Origin: Campylobacterales bacterium
Lineage (GTDB): Bacteria > Campylobacterota > Campylobacteria > Campylobacterales > QNZT01
Reading direction: 5' to 3'
Assembly (NCBI GenBank): GCA_024278835.1
Contig: JAJRSK010000001.1
Coordinates: 1 to 55,178, forward strand
DNA: 55,178 nucleotides
Part shown: positions 20,483 to 30,126 of the stretch, piece by piece
Position numbering within the stretch: the first letter of the stretch is position 1
Layout of the letters: each line of letters starts with the position of its first letter
Made by a program: the position numbers and the translations under genes
Notes under the pieces: generated by a model
Databases searched by the model: none
Seen by the model: the letters and a program-made list of their open reading frames with translations, nothing else
What the model was told of the DNA's origin: nothing

Positions 20483-20539
20483 CTTGCGTGAGAGCAAAGC
20501 TCCCATGCAAGTCCCTTCACTAAAGCTACGCCTTTGGCG
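20483..20539. repeat. twin hairpins in the dnaA-dnaN gap
   Basis: CTTGCGTG-A-GAGC, loop AAA, GCTC-C-CATGCAAG (20483-20511) forms a 12-bp stem with one mismatch. A second hairpin CGCC-TTT-GGCG lies at 20529-20539 and is followed on the plus strand by a T-rich run. The pair looks like a REP-type intergenic element or a terminator region. It lies just after the dnaA stop. Confidence 0.5.
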
Positions 20540-20557
20540 AGACTTTTTATTTTTTAA

Positions 20558-21877
20558 CTATTCTCTTTTAGTTGTTATGGTGTTTTTCAACTCTTCCACT
20601 TTTAGACGAAAGTTTTCATTTTCATTTATCATCTGGTTTATCTTTTTCATATTGTGTGAAACGGCTGTGTGATCTTTCATTCCAAAGTACTGTGCCAAGG
20701 CAGGCATAGAGTTTGGTGTTAAAGTTCGCGCGAGATAAATCCCGATACGGCGTGCTTCCACGATATTTTTAGACCTTTTTTTAGATTTGATATCACTAGG
20801 TTTGATATTGAGTTCTCGGGAGAGTACTTTGATAATCTCTTCTAAATCAATATTTTCTTTTTTCTCTTTTATCTGTTCTTTCATCACATCTTTAGCAAAA
20901 TCTATGGTGATGCTTTGATTCATCATAGAGGCATAACCGTTGAGTGTGATGATAGCAGACTCTATTTCACGTATATTGTCACCCATATTGGTAGCGATAT
21001 ACTGAACTATATCGTCATTTAAATCGATTCCATCAAGTTCACACTTCTTTTTTATGATAGAAATCTTGGTTTCAAGTTCTGGTGGTTGGATATCTATGAG
21101 CATACCCCACTCAAAACGGCTTCTTAGTCTATCTTCAAAACCAGCGATTTTTTTAGGTGGTTTATCTGAAGTAAGAATAATTTGTTTGTTATTGGAATGG
21201 AGTTCATTAAAGGTGTGAAAAAACTCTTTTTGTGTTTCCTCTTTTCCTGAAAAAAATTGGATATCATCGATGAGAAGAAAGTCACATTCTCGGTACTTTT
21301 GACGAAATCTATCTGGTGTATGGTTACGAAGATTGTAGGTGAAATCATTCATAAACTCTTCACTTGTGGCATAGATAACGGTAGCACCTTTTTCTAGTGC
21401 GTCATTGCCGATAGCGTGAAGCAAGTGTGTTTTTCCAAGACCAGAAAATCCATAGATAAAAAGTGGATTGTAAAGTTTACCGGGTTTTTCACTCACAGAA
21501 GCAGCGACAGAGTATGCCACTTGGTTGGAAGAACCTACGACAAAACTATCAAAGGTATAAGAAGGATTTAAGATGCTTGAATGTGCAGAGGAACTCTCTT
21601 TTTTGGGCTTCTCTTTCACTATTTGCTTGTTATGTGAATAACTTTTGGTGATGATTTCGACTTGAGGATTTTTTCCTGTTTTGACTTCAAAAAGATGCGC
21701 TATCTTTTGAGCGTACTTTGTTTTCACCCAGCGTGAGACGAGAGGATTTGGTGCTAAAAATACGGCTATATCGGACTTTGAACTAGCTTCATCATAGAGT
21801 AGCTTTGAAATATATTTTTTGTATTCACTCTCATTTACCTCTTCTTTTAGTAGCTCTAAAACCTCGTCATATAACAC
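20558..21877 (-). CDS. dnaA: chromosomal replication initiator DnaA
   Basis: The 439-residue initiator has the N-terminal helicase-interaction domain, a linker, the AAA+ domain with Walker A 'GFSGLGKTHLL' and Walker B 'LLIDDIQFF', and the DNA-binding domain IV with 'EARRIGIYLARTLT' and the signature 'DHTAVSHNMKKI'. It heads the leftward dnaA-dnaN-gyrB-queF block. DnaA boxes lie immediately upstream, so it is probably autoregulated. Confidence 0.98.
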   Translation of the reverse strand: MLYDEVLELLKEEVNESEYKKYISKLLYDEASSKSDIAVFLAPNPLVSRWVKTKYAQKIAHLFEVKTGKNPQVEIITKSYSHNKQIVKEKPKKESSSAHSSILNPSYTFDSFVVGSSNQVAYSVAASVSEKPGKLYNPLFIYGFSGLGKTHLLHAIGNDALEKGATVIYATSEEFMNDFTYNLRNHTPDRFRQKYRECDFLLIDDIQFFSGKEETQKEFFHTFNELHSNNKQIILTSDKPPKKIAGFEDRLRSRFEWGMLIDIQPPELETKISIIKKKCELDGIDLNDDIVQYIATNMGDNIREIESAIITLNGYASMMNQSITIDFAKDVMKEQIKEKKENIDLEEIIKVLSRELNIKPSDIKSKKRSKNIVEARRIGIYLARTLTPNSMPALAQYFGMKDHTAVSHNMKKINQMINENENFRLKVEELKNTITTKRE

Positions 21878-21900
21878 TTTAGTCCTTTTTTATACTTTTG

Positions 21901-21965
21901 TTATTCACATTTTTTGTTCACATGTGAATAAGTTTATCACATGTTGTTTTAAATGTTTATTCACT
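21901..21965. promoter_or_regulatory. DnaA-box cluster upstream of dnaA (candidate oriC)
   Basis: Five boxes are packed into 65 bases: TTATTCACA (21901-21909), TTGTTCACA (21914-21922), its near-inverse TGTGAATAA (21923-21931), TTTATCACA (21933-21941) and TTATTCACT (21957-21965). The last overlaps the stop codon of the helicase gene. This clustering is characteristic of an epsilonproteobacterial origin next to dnaA. An obvious long AT-rich unwinding element is less clear on the dnaA side. Confidence 0.75.
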
Positions 21966-24900
21966 TAGTAAACTCAATAAATCTTCAGCGTCAAGTTTTT
22001 CTGCCTTATCTTTACTTGTATCGTACATGCCCTCTTGCAAGTTTTTCTTTTTTTCTTGCAGTTGCAGTATCTTTTCTTCTATAGAATTTTCTACGATGAG
22101 TTTGTAGATAAAAACAGTTTTTGTTTGTCCTATCCTATGTGCTCTATCACTTGCTTGGTTTTCAACAGCAGGATTCCACCAAGGGTCATAGTGAATCACA
22201 GTATCGGCTTCTACGAGGTTTAAACCCACCCCTCCAGCTTTCAAACTTATCAAAAAGAGTGGGCAGTCAGATTTTTTAAACTTTTCTATCACTTCTTCGC
22301 GTTTTCGTGTGGCTCCTGTGAGCAGGGCATAATTGATACCTTTTTGTTCTATTTTTTCTTGGATGATTTTTAACATAGAGGTAAATTGAGAAAAAATCAA
22401 TATTTTTCTGCCCTCTGCTAACAACTCTTCTACTAACTCAAAAAGTGTTTCTAGCTTGGCAGATTCACCTAGTGTTGAAGCTTCTTTGATGGGTAAAAGA
22501 GAGGGGTCACAGCAGATTTGTCTCAGTTTTAAAAGGGCATCAAGCATCGTGATATGTGAACGAGATAAACCTTTATCCGCGATAGCATCCCTGACTTTTT
22601 TCTCCATAGTAAGTCGGATATTTTCATAAAGAAGGGCTTGCTTTTTTCCAAATGTGACATTTTGAATGATTTCTACTTTTTGTGGTAACTCTTCAAGTAC
22701 TGCATCTTTGGTTCTTCTTAGCATAAAAGGGGCAATCTTTCTTTTGAGTTTCTCTTGGATGAGAAAGTCATTCTCTTTTTCGATGGGGTTTTGATACTTC
22801 TTTTTAAAAAAAGTAAGATTACCCAAAAATCCAGGCATCAAAAAGTCAAATATCGACCAAAGTTCGCCTAAATGATTTTCCATAGGGGTTCCGCTAAGCG
22901 CCAACCTATGTTTTGCGCTAAAGGATTTTATCGCTAGTGTCATTTTCGCTTTTGGATTTTTTATTTTTTGGGCTTCATCTAAGATGATGTAGTCAAATAG
23001 TACTTTATCAAACTTCTCTTGATCGCGTAAAGAGAGTTGATAAGTAGTCAAAATGATATCAAACTCTTGAATGCTATCAAATAGTTTTGCCCTATCACTT
23101 CCATAAAGAGATAAAACACTAAGTGTATTTGTAAACTTTTTAATCTCACTTTTCCAGTTTCCTATGAGTGAAGTAGGCATAACGATAAGGGTTGGTTGTG
23201 TAAGTAGTCCTAACTCCTTTTGTCTTTGTAAAAACGAGAGCGTTTGTAAGGTTTTTCCAAGCCCCATATCATCTGCTAAAATCCCTCCAAATTGATACTC
23301 ATACAAAAAATTTATCCAGTTTAAACCCGTTTGCTGATACTCTCTGAGTGTGGCTGCTAATTTTTTAGACGCTTTTGCTTTTTTTATACCATCAAATGAC
23401 TGGAGTTTCTTGGAGAGTTCTGCTAATTCATCACTTCCTTTCCAGTGTATATTGTTGTCCTCAAAACCGCTTACTAGGTGAGCATCGTGTGCTTGTAGAG
23501 ATATTTTATCTCTATCTACATGTTCATAAAGTTCAAATATCGTTGTCAATATAGGCTTTATCTCATCAGCATCTATATGTAAAAATCTTCCATCTTCAAG
23601 TGCTAGGTTTAGTTTCTTTGGTAAGGCTTCCACGCTATCATATTCGCCAAGAAGAGAGACTATCAAGGGGAGTAGGGAGATGGTCGTATCTGCGAGGGTG
23701 ACTTCATAAGAGAGGTTAAACCAGCCATTTGTTTCACTTTTTTGACTCTCAATCACAAAATCTTGACCATACTCAAATTGAAAATCAAACTTTTCATCTA
23801 CTTTTACTACCCAATTAGCTTCTTTTAGAGTATCAACACCTTCTTTTAAAAATACTCTCCAGCGTTCAAGTGCTGTTTGCTTATCAGGAACTGCAAAACT
23901 AAAAAAGAGAGCCTCATCCTCACTTTTTTTCAGTTGAAATCCATAAGATTGTATGGTTTGTATCGCCTTATCTTCTTTGTCTGTATCTCTGATGATTTTG
24001 TAGCTTATATCTTCTTCTTGGTATCGAAAAAAACTTTTTTGAGGAAAAAGTGGAAGTTCCCTCTCTTTATATAAAAAGGAGAGTCGCATAAAGTGGATAA
24101 TCCCTCCCTCTTCATCTTTGCCACTATCTAGTAATAGTAAAGGTGTAGGAGAGACTTCTATCTCTTTATAGTCAAACTCTTTTGGCAGAGGAATATCTAT
24201 GTCAGGGATAAGATCAAAGGCTTTGTGCATAAATTGGTTTATATCTGCTATCTCAACAACAGGTGCATCGAGTAAGAGTATGATGGTTTGTACATCATAC
24301 TTGCTATTTATCTTATGTAAAGTGTGGTTTGTAGCATCTATATACATGGCAGGTACAGTGGGTATAAATGTACCATATTTTGGTAGGTTAGAAGTGATTT
24401 TACTTTTTTCCAAATCAATATTTTCCCAAAAAAATTCTACTTCTATGCTTTCTTCACTTAAAGTCAGTACTTGCAATGAATCACGATAATAACAGCGTTT
24501 AGTATCAATCATCTTTTTAAGTGCTATGGCTCCAAGTTCCCCCTCGAGTGTCACATCATCAGACCATTGATTGGTTGTTACAGAATTTAGTACTTGTATG
24601 ATTGCCTTGTCGTCCGTGTCAAGATAGCGGTATCGATGTGGCTCATGAATGACATTGTGTAGCTGTGTTCCTTTGCCAAGTTTGCCATTTTTAAGCCTTT
24701 TTGTTTTGATAAATTTGACATCTTGGATTTTATAATGACCATCTTCAAAAAGCCTATAAATCATAAATTCTTCTTGTTTTTCTTTTTTCTCTACTTGTGT
24801 TGTTCTAGAAAAGTCTTGTAGCCATTGGATACTTTTTCTTTGGGAAGCTGTTTCTTGATTGTCTTCATCCGCTAAGTATTGTAGTAAAGAGGCGACGATG

Positions 24901-25160
24901 TGTTTGCAGTTAAAACTGACAGGGCAAGTACATTCGCCATTGATATGTATAGCACCATTTTCAAGAGAGCTTATCAAGATATCTTGACGATACGTGCTAG
25001 TGCCAGAACCAAAAACACTAGATTTGATACTCATAGAATTTGGTGTATATCTTTTAAACTCTAGTTTATTGACAAAACCATTTTTAAAATAGTGAAATCC
25101 CCTTTCAAAGTAGATTGTGCTTGTGTTTCGTTTGATGTCATTGGTAGTGAGTGCAAACAT
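21957..25160 (-). CDS. SNF2-family DNA-dependent ATPase with SWIM zinc finger
   Basis: The 1067-residue protein starts with a SWIM zinc finger ('CTCPVSFNCKHIVASLL', near residue 95). It has a long middle part related to bacterial SNF2 N-terminal regions and a C-terminal helicase core: Walker A 'LADDMGLGKTLQTL', 'LDEAQKIKNP', 'ALSGTPMENHLGELWS', 'LISLKAGGVGLNL' and 'QASDRAHRIGQTKTV'. Such HepA/RapA-like enzymes translocate on DNA and remodel DNA-protein complexes. Here it lies between ruvC and dnaA, inside the origin region, and its end abuts the DnaA boxes. Confidence 0.92.
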   Translation of the reverse strand: MFALTTNDIKRNTSTIYFERGFHYFKNGFVNKLEFKRYTPNSMSIKSSVFGSGTSTYRQDILISSLENGAIHINGECTCPVSFNCKHIVASLLQYLADEDNQETASQRKSIQWLQDFSRTTQVEKKEKQEEFMIYRLFEDGHYKIQDVKFIKTKRLKNGKLGKGTQLHNVIHEPHRYRYLDTDDKAIIQVLNSVTTNQWSDDVTLEGELGAIALKKMIDTKRCYYRDSLQVLTLSEESIEVEFFWENIDLEKSKITSNLPKYGTFIPTVPAMYIDATNHTLHKINSKYDVQTIILLLDAPVVEIADINQFMHKAFDLIPDIDIPLPKEFDYKEIEVSPTPLLLLDSGKDEEGGIIHFMRLSFLYKERELPLFPQKSFFRYQEEDISYKIIRDTDKEDKAIQTIQSYGFQLKKSEDEALFFSFAVPDKQTALERWRVFLKEGVDTLKEANWVVKVDEKFDFQFEYGQDFVIESQKSETNGWFNLSYEVTLADTTISLLPLIVSLLGEYDSVEALPKKLNLALEDGRFLHIDADEIKPILTTIFELYEHVDRDKISLQAHDAHLVSGFEDNNIHWKGSDELAELSKKLQSFDGIKKAKASKKLAATLREYQQTGLNWINFLYEYQFGGILADDMGLGKTLQTLSFLQRQKELGLLTQPTLIVMPTSLIGNWKSEIKKFTNTLSVLSLYGSDRAKLFDSIQEFDIILTTYQLSLRDQEKFDKVLFDYIILDEAQKIKNPKAKMTLAIKSFSAKHRLALSGTPMENHLGELWSIFDFLMPGFLGNLTFFKKKYQNPIEKENDFLIQEKLKRKIAPFMLRRTKDAVLEELPQKVEIIQNVTFGKKQALLYENIRLTMEKKVRDAIADKGLSRSHITMLDALLKLRQICCDPSLLPIKEASTLGESAKLETLFELVEELLAEGRKILIFSQFTSMLKIIQEKIEQKGINYALLTGATRKREEVIEKFKKSDCPLFLISLKAGGVGLNLVEADTVIHYDPWWNPAVENQASDRAHRIGQTKTVFIYKLIVENSIEEKILQLQEKKKNLQEGMYDTSKDKAEKLDAEDLLSLLSE

Positions 25161-25209
25161 TGTCTGAAGAGTCCTTTTTATTTCTTATCATGATAGTATT
25201 ATAGTATAA

Positions 25210-25239
25210 TTATTCACAGTGTGAAAGTTATGTGAATAA
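25210..25239. promoter_or_regulatory. inverted pair of DnaA boxes upstream of ruvC
   Basis: TTATTCACA (25210-25218) and TGTGAATAA (25231-25239) face each other with 12 bases between, 21 bases before the ruvC start. In Helicobacter the origin lies between ruvC and dnaA. Here the 3.2-kb helicase gene separates this pair from the dnaA-proximal cluster. Confidence 0.65.
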
Positions 25240-25259
25240 GTTAATATTTTAGGATAAGA

Positions 25260-25727
25260 ATGATTATATTAGGAATCGACCCAGGTACGATAAACTGCGG
25301 GTATGCTATCATTAAGAAAGAAAAAAGTAAAGTTCAATTAGTTGAAGCAGGTTTGATAAAGATTAAGGAAAAAGTCTTACAACATCAAATTATGGAACTA
25401 GTTGAAGGACTTGATATAATCTTTTCACATCATGCCATCGATGAGGTTGCCATAGAAGATATCTTTTTTGCTTTTAATCCAAAAACAGTACTAAAACTAG
25501 CACAATTTAGGGGTGCGCTTAGTTTAAAGATACTCCAAACGCATGGAAACTTTAGTGAATATACCCCTTTACAAGTTAAAAAAGCAGTCACAGGAAATGG
25601 TAAAGCCCAAAAAGAACAAGTGGCTTTTATGGTAAAGCGGATATTGGGTATCAAAAAAGAGATAAAACCGTTAGATATCACCGATGCGATTGCTGTGGCG
25701 CTTACGCACGGGCAGAGGGTAAAGTAA
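25260..25727 (+). CDS. ruvC: crossover junction endodeoxyribonuclease RuvC
   Basis: RuvC cuts Holliday junctions after RuvAB branch migration. The 155 residues show the RNase H-like core: first Asp in '[16 protein letters not shown]', Glu in '[19 protein letters not shown]', 'LAQFRGAL', and the last acidic pair in '[15 protein letters not shown]'. It is transcribed divergently from the helicase gene, with DnaA boxes directly upstream. Confidence 0.96.
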   Translation: MIILGIDPGTINCGYAIIKKEKSKVQLVEAGLIKIKEKVLQHQIMELVEGLDIIFSHHAIDEVAIEDIFFAFNPKTVLKLAQFRGALSLKILQTHGNFSEYTPLQVKKAVTGNGKAQKEQVAFMVKRILGIKKEIKPLDITDAIAVALTHGQRVK

Positions 25728-25781
25728 AGTTTTCTTCTATATGGACGATATAGGTAAAACTATCATGATAAGGGATATAAA

Positions 25782-26516
25782 ATGACAAAAAAATTATTAA
25801 TAAGTTCATTATTGATAAGTGCACTTTTTAGTGTAAATGCTTCAGCGGAAGTAGTTTATCAAGGAACATCAGTGGGTGGACAAGCTGGATTGTTTGGAAT
25901 AGGTGCTAACCTCAAAGGAAAATTTACGGATACACTGGGTGTGAAAGTAGGATTTGATAAGTTTACTTATAATGATATCGAGATTGTAGATGATGAAGTA
26001 ACATATAATTTTGATGTGGAAACACAAGATTTTTTAGCGACAGTTGATTGGCACCCTTATGCAGGGAGTTTTAAAACGAGTGCTGGTGTGGTTGTCAATA
26101 ATAGTAATCTTGTTGGTACTATCAATCCTACAACGGCAACAACATTTACTTTTAATAATGTTACTTATTCTACAGACGATATAGCCAAAGTGGATACTAG
26201 CGCAGATTTTGACCCAGTAGCACCTTATGTGGGTATTGGTTGGGATACCTCGTGGACAAAGAAAAATGGTTGGGGATTTACTTTTGATTTGGGTCTGATT
26301 TATCAGGGGTCTGCAACGGTAGATTATACGGTGAAATACAAAGAAGTTCCATTAACTGGTAATGCCGCTGTTGATGCCGCTGCGCAAAGTGCAAGAGCAG
26401 ATTTGATACGTGAAATCGATGCGAACTTGGAAGCAGAGAAAAAATCACTTCAAACAGAGTTGGATAAATATGAATTTTTACCTTATATCGCCATAGGTGT
26501 AAATTACAAGTTTTAA
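25782..26516 (+). CDS. outer-membrane beta-barrel protein
   Basis: The 244-residue protein has a signal peptide (MTKKLLISSLLISALFSVNASA, cleaved before EVV) and a run of amphipathic beta strands. It ends in 'YIAIGVNYKF', the aromatic C-terminal residue recognised by the BAM complex. A predicted periplasmic or turn helix ('AVDAAAQSARADLIREIDANLEAEKKSLQTELD' region) precedes the last strands. It resembles small 8-10-strand OmpW/OprF-like barrels, but no specific family is certain. A TATCATGATA palindrome (25761-25770) lies just before its ribosome site. Confidence 0.75.
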   Translation: MTKKLLISSLLISALFSVNASAEVVYQGTSVGGQAGLFGIGANLKGKFTDTLGVKVGFDKFTYNDIEIVDDEVTYNFDVETQDFLATVDWHPYAGSFKTSAGVVVNNSNLVGTINPTTATTFTFNNVTYSTDDIAKVDTSADFDPVAPYVGIGWDTSWTKKNGWGFTFDLGLIYQGSATVDYTVKYKEVPLTGNAAVDAAAQSARADLIREIDANLEAEKKSLQTELDKYEFLPYIAIGVNYKF

Positions 26517-26545
26517 GATACTAAAATACTCCATAAGGAAAAAAT

Positions 26546-27814
26546 ATGTCAAAAATTATGGAGTATTTTCAACAACTCACTCAAATACCTCACTGCTCAC
26601 ACAAAGCAGACAAACTCAAAGATTTTCTCATAGATTTTGGAAAAAGTCGTGGATACGATATCCAAACAGATACAGTTGACAATATCTTAATAAAAAAATC
26701 AGGAGCCAAAATAGCTCTTCAAGCCCACTACGATATGGTCTGTGTCGGCAAAGCACCACAGATAGAAACCTATATAAAAGATGGTTGGATGTATGCCAAA
26801 GAGAGTACACTTGGTGCGGACAATGGTATGGCGATAGCGATGATGATGGCGTTGATGGATGAGGGGAAGGTGGCAGAATTTATCTTTACTAGTGATGAAG
26901 AGGTGGGTTTGATTGGGGCGGAGGCTTTGGCATTTGAGCTAGAGAGTGCATATATGCTCAATCTTGATAGCGAAGATGAAGCAGAAGTCTATATCGGTTG
27001 TGCAGGTGGTGTGGATATCAAAGCGCAAAAAGAGTATGACATAAGCTATCATGATAGGGATTTTTATGAGGTTACGATAGGTGGTCTGCCAGGGGGACAT
27101 TCGGGTGTGGAAATCCACAAAGGTATCCCCAACGCTATCAAACTTTTTGCCGATTTTTTAAAAGATAAAGAGGTGAAAATCGCCTCTTTAAAAGGGGGAG
27201 AGCGTATCAACTCTATCCCTGTTAATCTCAAAGCAATTATCGCTTGTCATGATAGGCTACATGCGCGTGAATTTATCGATGTAAAAAAGATAGAGGGTGG
27301 GTTTGATGTGATAGAAGGCAGAGAAGTTATCGCGGTGTTAGATGATTTTAAAAATGGGGTTTTGACTTTTAATGATGACTTAGATGTGCCAGATACAAGC
27401 ATCAACTTGGCACTTATCATGATGGAAAAAGGTGCTATCATGATAGAAGCATCAGCTAGAGCGATGGATATGGAAGGGTTAGCGTCTGTGAGAGATGCCG
27501 CAACTTCTCACTTTAAAAAGTATGACTACAGAGTAGAATACCACGGAAAATACCCTGCATGGAAACCAGAAATCAATGACTTTTCACATATAGTCAATGA
27601 CGCAATGAGAGAAGTTTTTGGCAAGAGTGAATTTAAGGCGATTCATGCGGGGCTAGAGTGTGCGATACTCTCACAAAACTATCCCGATATGAAAATCACT
27701 TCTATCGGACCAAATATACGCTCCCCACATTCGATACATGAAAAGGTAGAGATAGCGTCGGTGGAGAAGAGTTATGAAGTGGTACAAAAGGTTTTAAGTG
27801 CGTTATCTGAGTAA
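26546..27814 (+). CDS. pepD: aminoacyl-histidine dipeptidase (M20 family)
   Basis: PepD is a zinc peptidase acting on Xaa-His and other dipeptides. At 422 residues it is somewhat shorter than the E. coli enzyme (485). Metal and catalytic motifs are clear: 'ALQAHYDMVCVG' (His, Asp), 'TLGADNGMAIAMMMAL' (bridging Asp), 'FTSDEEVGLIGAEAL' (catalytic Glu pair), 'GGLPGGHSGVEIHKG' (dimerisation/His) and 'IHAGLECAIL'. It overlaps the next gene by 17 bases. Confidence 0.9.
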   Translation: MSKIMEYFQQLTQIPHCSHKADKLKDFLIDFGKSRGYDIQTDTVDNILIKKSGAKIALQAHYDMVCVGKAPQIETYIKDGWMYAKESTLGADNGMAIAMMMALMDEGKVAEFIFTSDEEVGLIGAEALAFELESAYMLNLDSEDEAEVYIGCAGGVDIKAQKEYDISYHDRDFYEVTIGGLPGGHSGVEIHKGIPNAIKLFADFLKDKEVKIASLKGGERINSIPVNLKAIIACHDRLHAREFIDVKKIEGGFDVIEGREVIAVLDDFKNGVLTFNDDLDVPDTSINLALIMMEKGAIMIEASARAMDMEGLASVRDAATSHFKKYDYRVEYHGKYPAWKPEINDFSHIVNDAMREVFGKSEFKAIHAGLECAILSQNYPDMKITSIGPNIRSPHSIHEKVEIASVEKSYEVVQKVLSALSE

Positions 27815-28682
27815 TTTATTTCTTATCATGATACTCTTGGGAGGGTGCAGCATGAAAAGAGCAGATACTTTGAAAAGTTGCTTAGATAATCCTCAAAAAG
27901 AAGATATAAAACTACACTTCATCACCAAAGGTGAGGGAGAGCCACTTATCATGATACACGGTTTTTCTTCTTCGCTACATACATTTTCGCATCTTATCGA
28001 ACCACTCTCAAAAAAGTATAAAGTTTATGCCCTTGACTTGAAAGGTTTTGGAAATTCTCCAAAGCCTAGAGATGAGAGATATTCTGTTTATGACCAGATG
28101 CTTTTGGTTAAAGCATTTATGCGTGAACACAATATCTCCAACCCTATCATGATAGGACATTCACTAGGTGGCGGTGTGGTACTCTCTTTGGCACTTACGG
28201 GGGTAAAGATAAAAAAGATGGTGCTCATAGACGCGGCAGCATACAGGCAAAATCTCCCAAAATTGCTTCGTTGGTTACAGTTTCCACTCCTTGGAAAAGT
28301 GGGTTTTTATCTCTTGCCTTCAGCGTATGAAATCAAAGAGGGCTATAAATATGCCTTTTATGATAATGATAAGATTCCACAAGAAGGTGTCGATATACTC
28401 ACAAAAAATCTTCAAAGTACAAACGGCAAATATGCCTTTGCCAAAGCGAGTGACTATCTCATCCCTGATGATATCGATGAGGTTTCAAAGCGTTATAGAG
28501 AGATAGACATATCAACCCTGATTATCTGGGGATACAATGATATCATCATTCGTAAGGATAAAGCGTATCGATTGCACAAGGATATCAAACATTCTATCTT
28601 ACGTTTTGTACCACTTTGCGGACATATGCCACAAGAAGAGTGCCCTGATGAAACCTTGCGGCATATAAAGGATTTTTTATAA
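27798..28682 (+). CDS. alpha/beta-hydrolase lipoprotein
   Basis: The 294-residue protein has a lipoprotein signal (LIMILLGGCS) and a complete alpha/beta-hydrolase fold. It has 'PLIMIHGFSSSLHTF' (oxyanion loop), the nucleophile elbow 'IGHSLGGGVV', a cap helix region, and the late catalytic 'WGYNDIIIRKD' Asp and 'LCGHMPQEEC' His. It is therefore probably an active esterase or C-C hydrolase attached to the envelope. The substrate cannot be told. It starts inside the end of pepD, so the two are co-translated. Confidence 0.87.
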   Translation: MRYLSNLFLIMILLGGCSMKRADTLKSCLDNPQKEDIKLHFITKGEGEPLIMIHGFSSSLHTFSHLIEPLSKKYKVYALDLKGFGNSPKPRDERYSVYDQMLLVKAFMREHNISNPIMIGHSLGGGVVLSLALTGVKIKKMVLIDAAAYRQNLPKLLRWLQFPLLGKVGFYLLPSAYEIKEGYKYAFYDNDKIPQEGVDILTKNLQSTNGKYAFAKASDYLIPDDIDEVSKRYREIDISTLIIWGYNDIIIRKDKAYRLHKDIKHSILRFVPLCGHMPQEECPDETLRHIKDFL

Positions 28683-28695
28683 GTTTTTATTATGA

Positions 28696-28701
28696 TATAA
28701 T
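28696..28701 (+). promoter_or_regulatory. -10 box upstream of the rhodanese gene
   Basis: TATAAT in GATATAATGC lies 23 bases before the preferred ATG at 28725, giving this gene its own likely promoter after the end of the hydrolase gene. Confidence 0.5.
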
Positions 28702-28724
28702 GCTTTTATAGGAAGGTGGATATT

Positions 28725-29399
28725 ATGAAATTATTTATTTTAATGGGCATTTTATATGCGACACTTCAATCAAATGATGATCTCAAAGTTTTACAGTTTG
28801 GTATCAGCACGAGTTATGAAGAGAAAGAGATCTATATAAAGAGGCTAAAACACCCCAACTGTTTAAAGGTAGGGGTGACTCTTGAGCATGTTTTTGGTGG
28901 AGATTTGGCGGGGAAAGATGTACCTAAAGAGTGTCAAAAGAGTTTTGTCACTTCTTTGGGTGTGATACAACCTATAAAACTTGATGATGAGATTCAAACA
29001 GTAGGTGAGTTAGAGGTCTTGAAGTTTTTACAAATGTTGGATTTTGAGCCAGAAAATTATGTTTTAGTGGATACAAGAAGAAAAGAGTGGTTTGATAAAA
29101 TCACTATCCCTCATGCAGTAAATATACAGAAAAATGATATGGTTTTGGATGTAGATTTTCCAGAAGATTTTGCAAAAAACTTGAAGCTTTTGCATGTGAC
29201 TCAGGATAAAAAAGGTAAATTAGATTTTTCAAATGCCAAGAATGCTATCTTGTTTTGTAATGGTTCTTGGTGTACACAATCAGCCAAAGCGATTAAAGAG
29301 TTGGTAAAACTTGGTTATCCAAAGAAAAAGCTTTTTTGGTATCGGGGTGGGTTACAGGATTGGGTAGGGTCTGGATTTACGGTAACGAGAGGAAAATAA
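28725..29399 (+). CDS. rhodanese-domain protein
   Basis: I choose the ATG at 28725, preceded by AGGAAGG at a good distance; a GTG at 28716 is in frame but lies inside that ribosome site. The protein (about 224 residues) has a short hydrophobic N-terminus that may be a signal peptide. The rhodanese domain follows: 'YVLVDTRRKEWFDKITIPHAVNI' then 'AILFCNGSWCTQSAKAI', where the first Cys is the sulfur-carrying position, and 'LFWYRGGLQDWVGSGF' at the end. A periplasmic sulfur-transfer role is plausible. Confidence 0.8.
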   Translation: MKLFILMGILYATLQSNDDLKVLQFGISTSYEEKEIYIKRLKHPNCLKVGVTLEHVFGGDLAGKDVPKECQKSFVTSLGVIQPIKLDDEIQTVGELEVLKFLQMLDFEPENYVLVDTRRKEWFDKITIPHAVNIQKNDMVLDVDFPEDFAKNLKLLHVTQDKKGKLDFSNAKNAILFCNGSWCTQSAKAIKELVKLGYPKKKLFWYRGGLQDWVGSGFTVTRGK

Positions 29400-29416
29400 G
29401 TATAAGCGTTTATCCC

Positions 29417-30040
29417 CTAATCATCATATCTTTTGATATAATCCTCATAAAGATAGCGATGATCTTCGGGGATGGTGTTGTATAGCATATTGGCAAGGTC
29501 GCGTATCTCCCAAAGGGCGGATTTGTCACTTCTTAGTCCGATGAAGTTTTGTAGGCTTCGTGCGTTGATAGTCCATGTGAGTTCTGTTTTGTAGCTCTCA
29601 GGTAGGCAAAATTTGGCTTTGTCGTTGGCGATGCCTGCCTTGAGGACGAGGCGGAGGTTTTCTAGGGCTTTGATGCTCATCTCATCGACCATTTCTATGC
29701 CTGTGAAAACGAGATATTTTCCTGCTCTTGTTTTGTCATCTATCGTGAACTCTTCTTCATTTTTTAGCTCTTTTAGTGTGTATCTTGTGGATTTTACGGA
29801 GAGAGACGCCATGCGGTGACGGGCGAGTTCTTGTAAAAGTGCGCGAGAGATACCTTCGAGATAAAAGGTATAAACCAAGTGTTCAAGCGTGGAAGCATGC
29901 TTGAACTTGTTACCTACACGGTCGATAAGTGCTTTATCTTTTTCACCACCATTATCACTTTTATCAAATGATTGCCAACAAGTTCTTATAGCGGTAGCGC
30001 AAACGACAAGTGGGGTATGATGGTGAAGGGTAACTTTCAT
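29417..30040 (-). CDS. thyX: flavin-dependent thymidylate synthase
   Basis: ThyX makes dTMP from dUMP using FAD and methylene-tetrahydrofolate. The signature RHRxxSxxxxSxR is present as 'RHRMASLSVKSTRY'. I place the start at 30040, giving about 207 residues (MKVTLHHHTP), because GGAG lies 6-7 bases before it; an in-frame upstream start at 30064 lacks this. Use of ThyX instead of ThyA is normal in Campylobacterota. It is divergent from the sensor kinase gene. Confidence 0.94.
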   Translation of the reverse strand: MKVTLHHHTPLVVCATAIRTCWQSFDKSDNGGEKDKALIDRVGNKFKHASTLEHLVYTFYLEGISRALLQELARHRMASLSVKSTRYTLKELKNEEEFTIDDKTRAGKYLVFTGIEMVDEMSIKALENLRLVLKAGIANDKAKFCLPESYKTELTWTINARSLQNFIGLRSDKSALWEIRDLANMLYNTIPEDHRYLYEDYIKRYDD

Positions 30041-30126
30041 AAAAATCTCCATGTTTTTCAACATCTTACAACAAATAAAATTAAATGCTAAATTGTCGAT
30101 ATAGTCATATAATAAGGAGCATTGTA

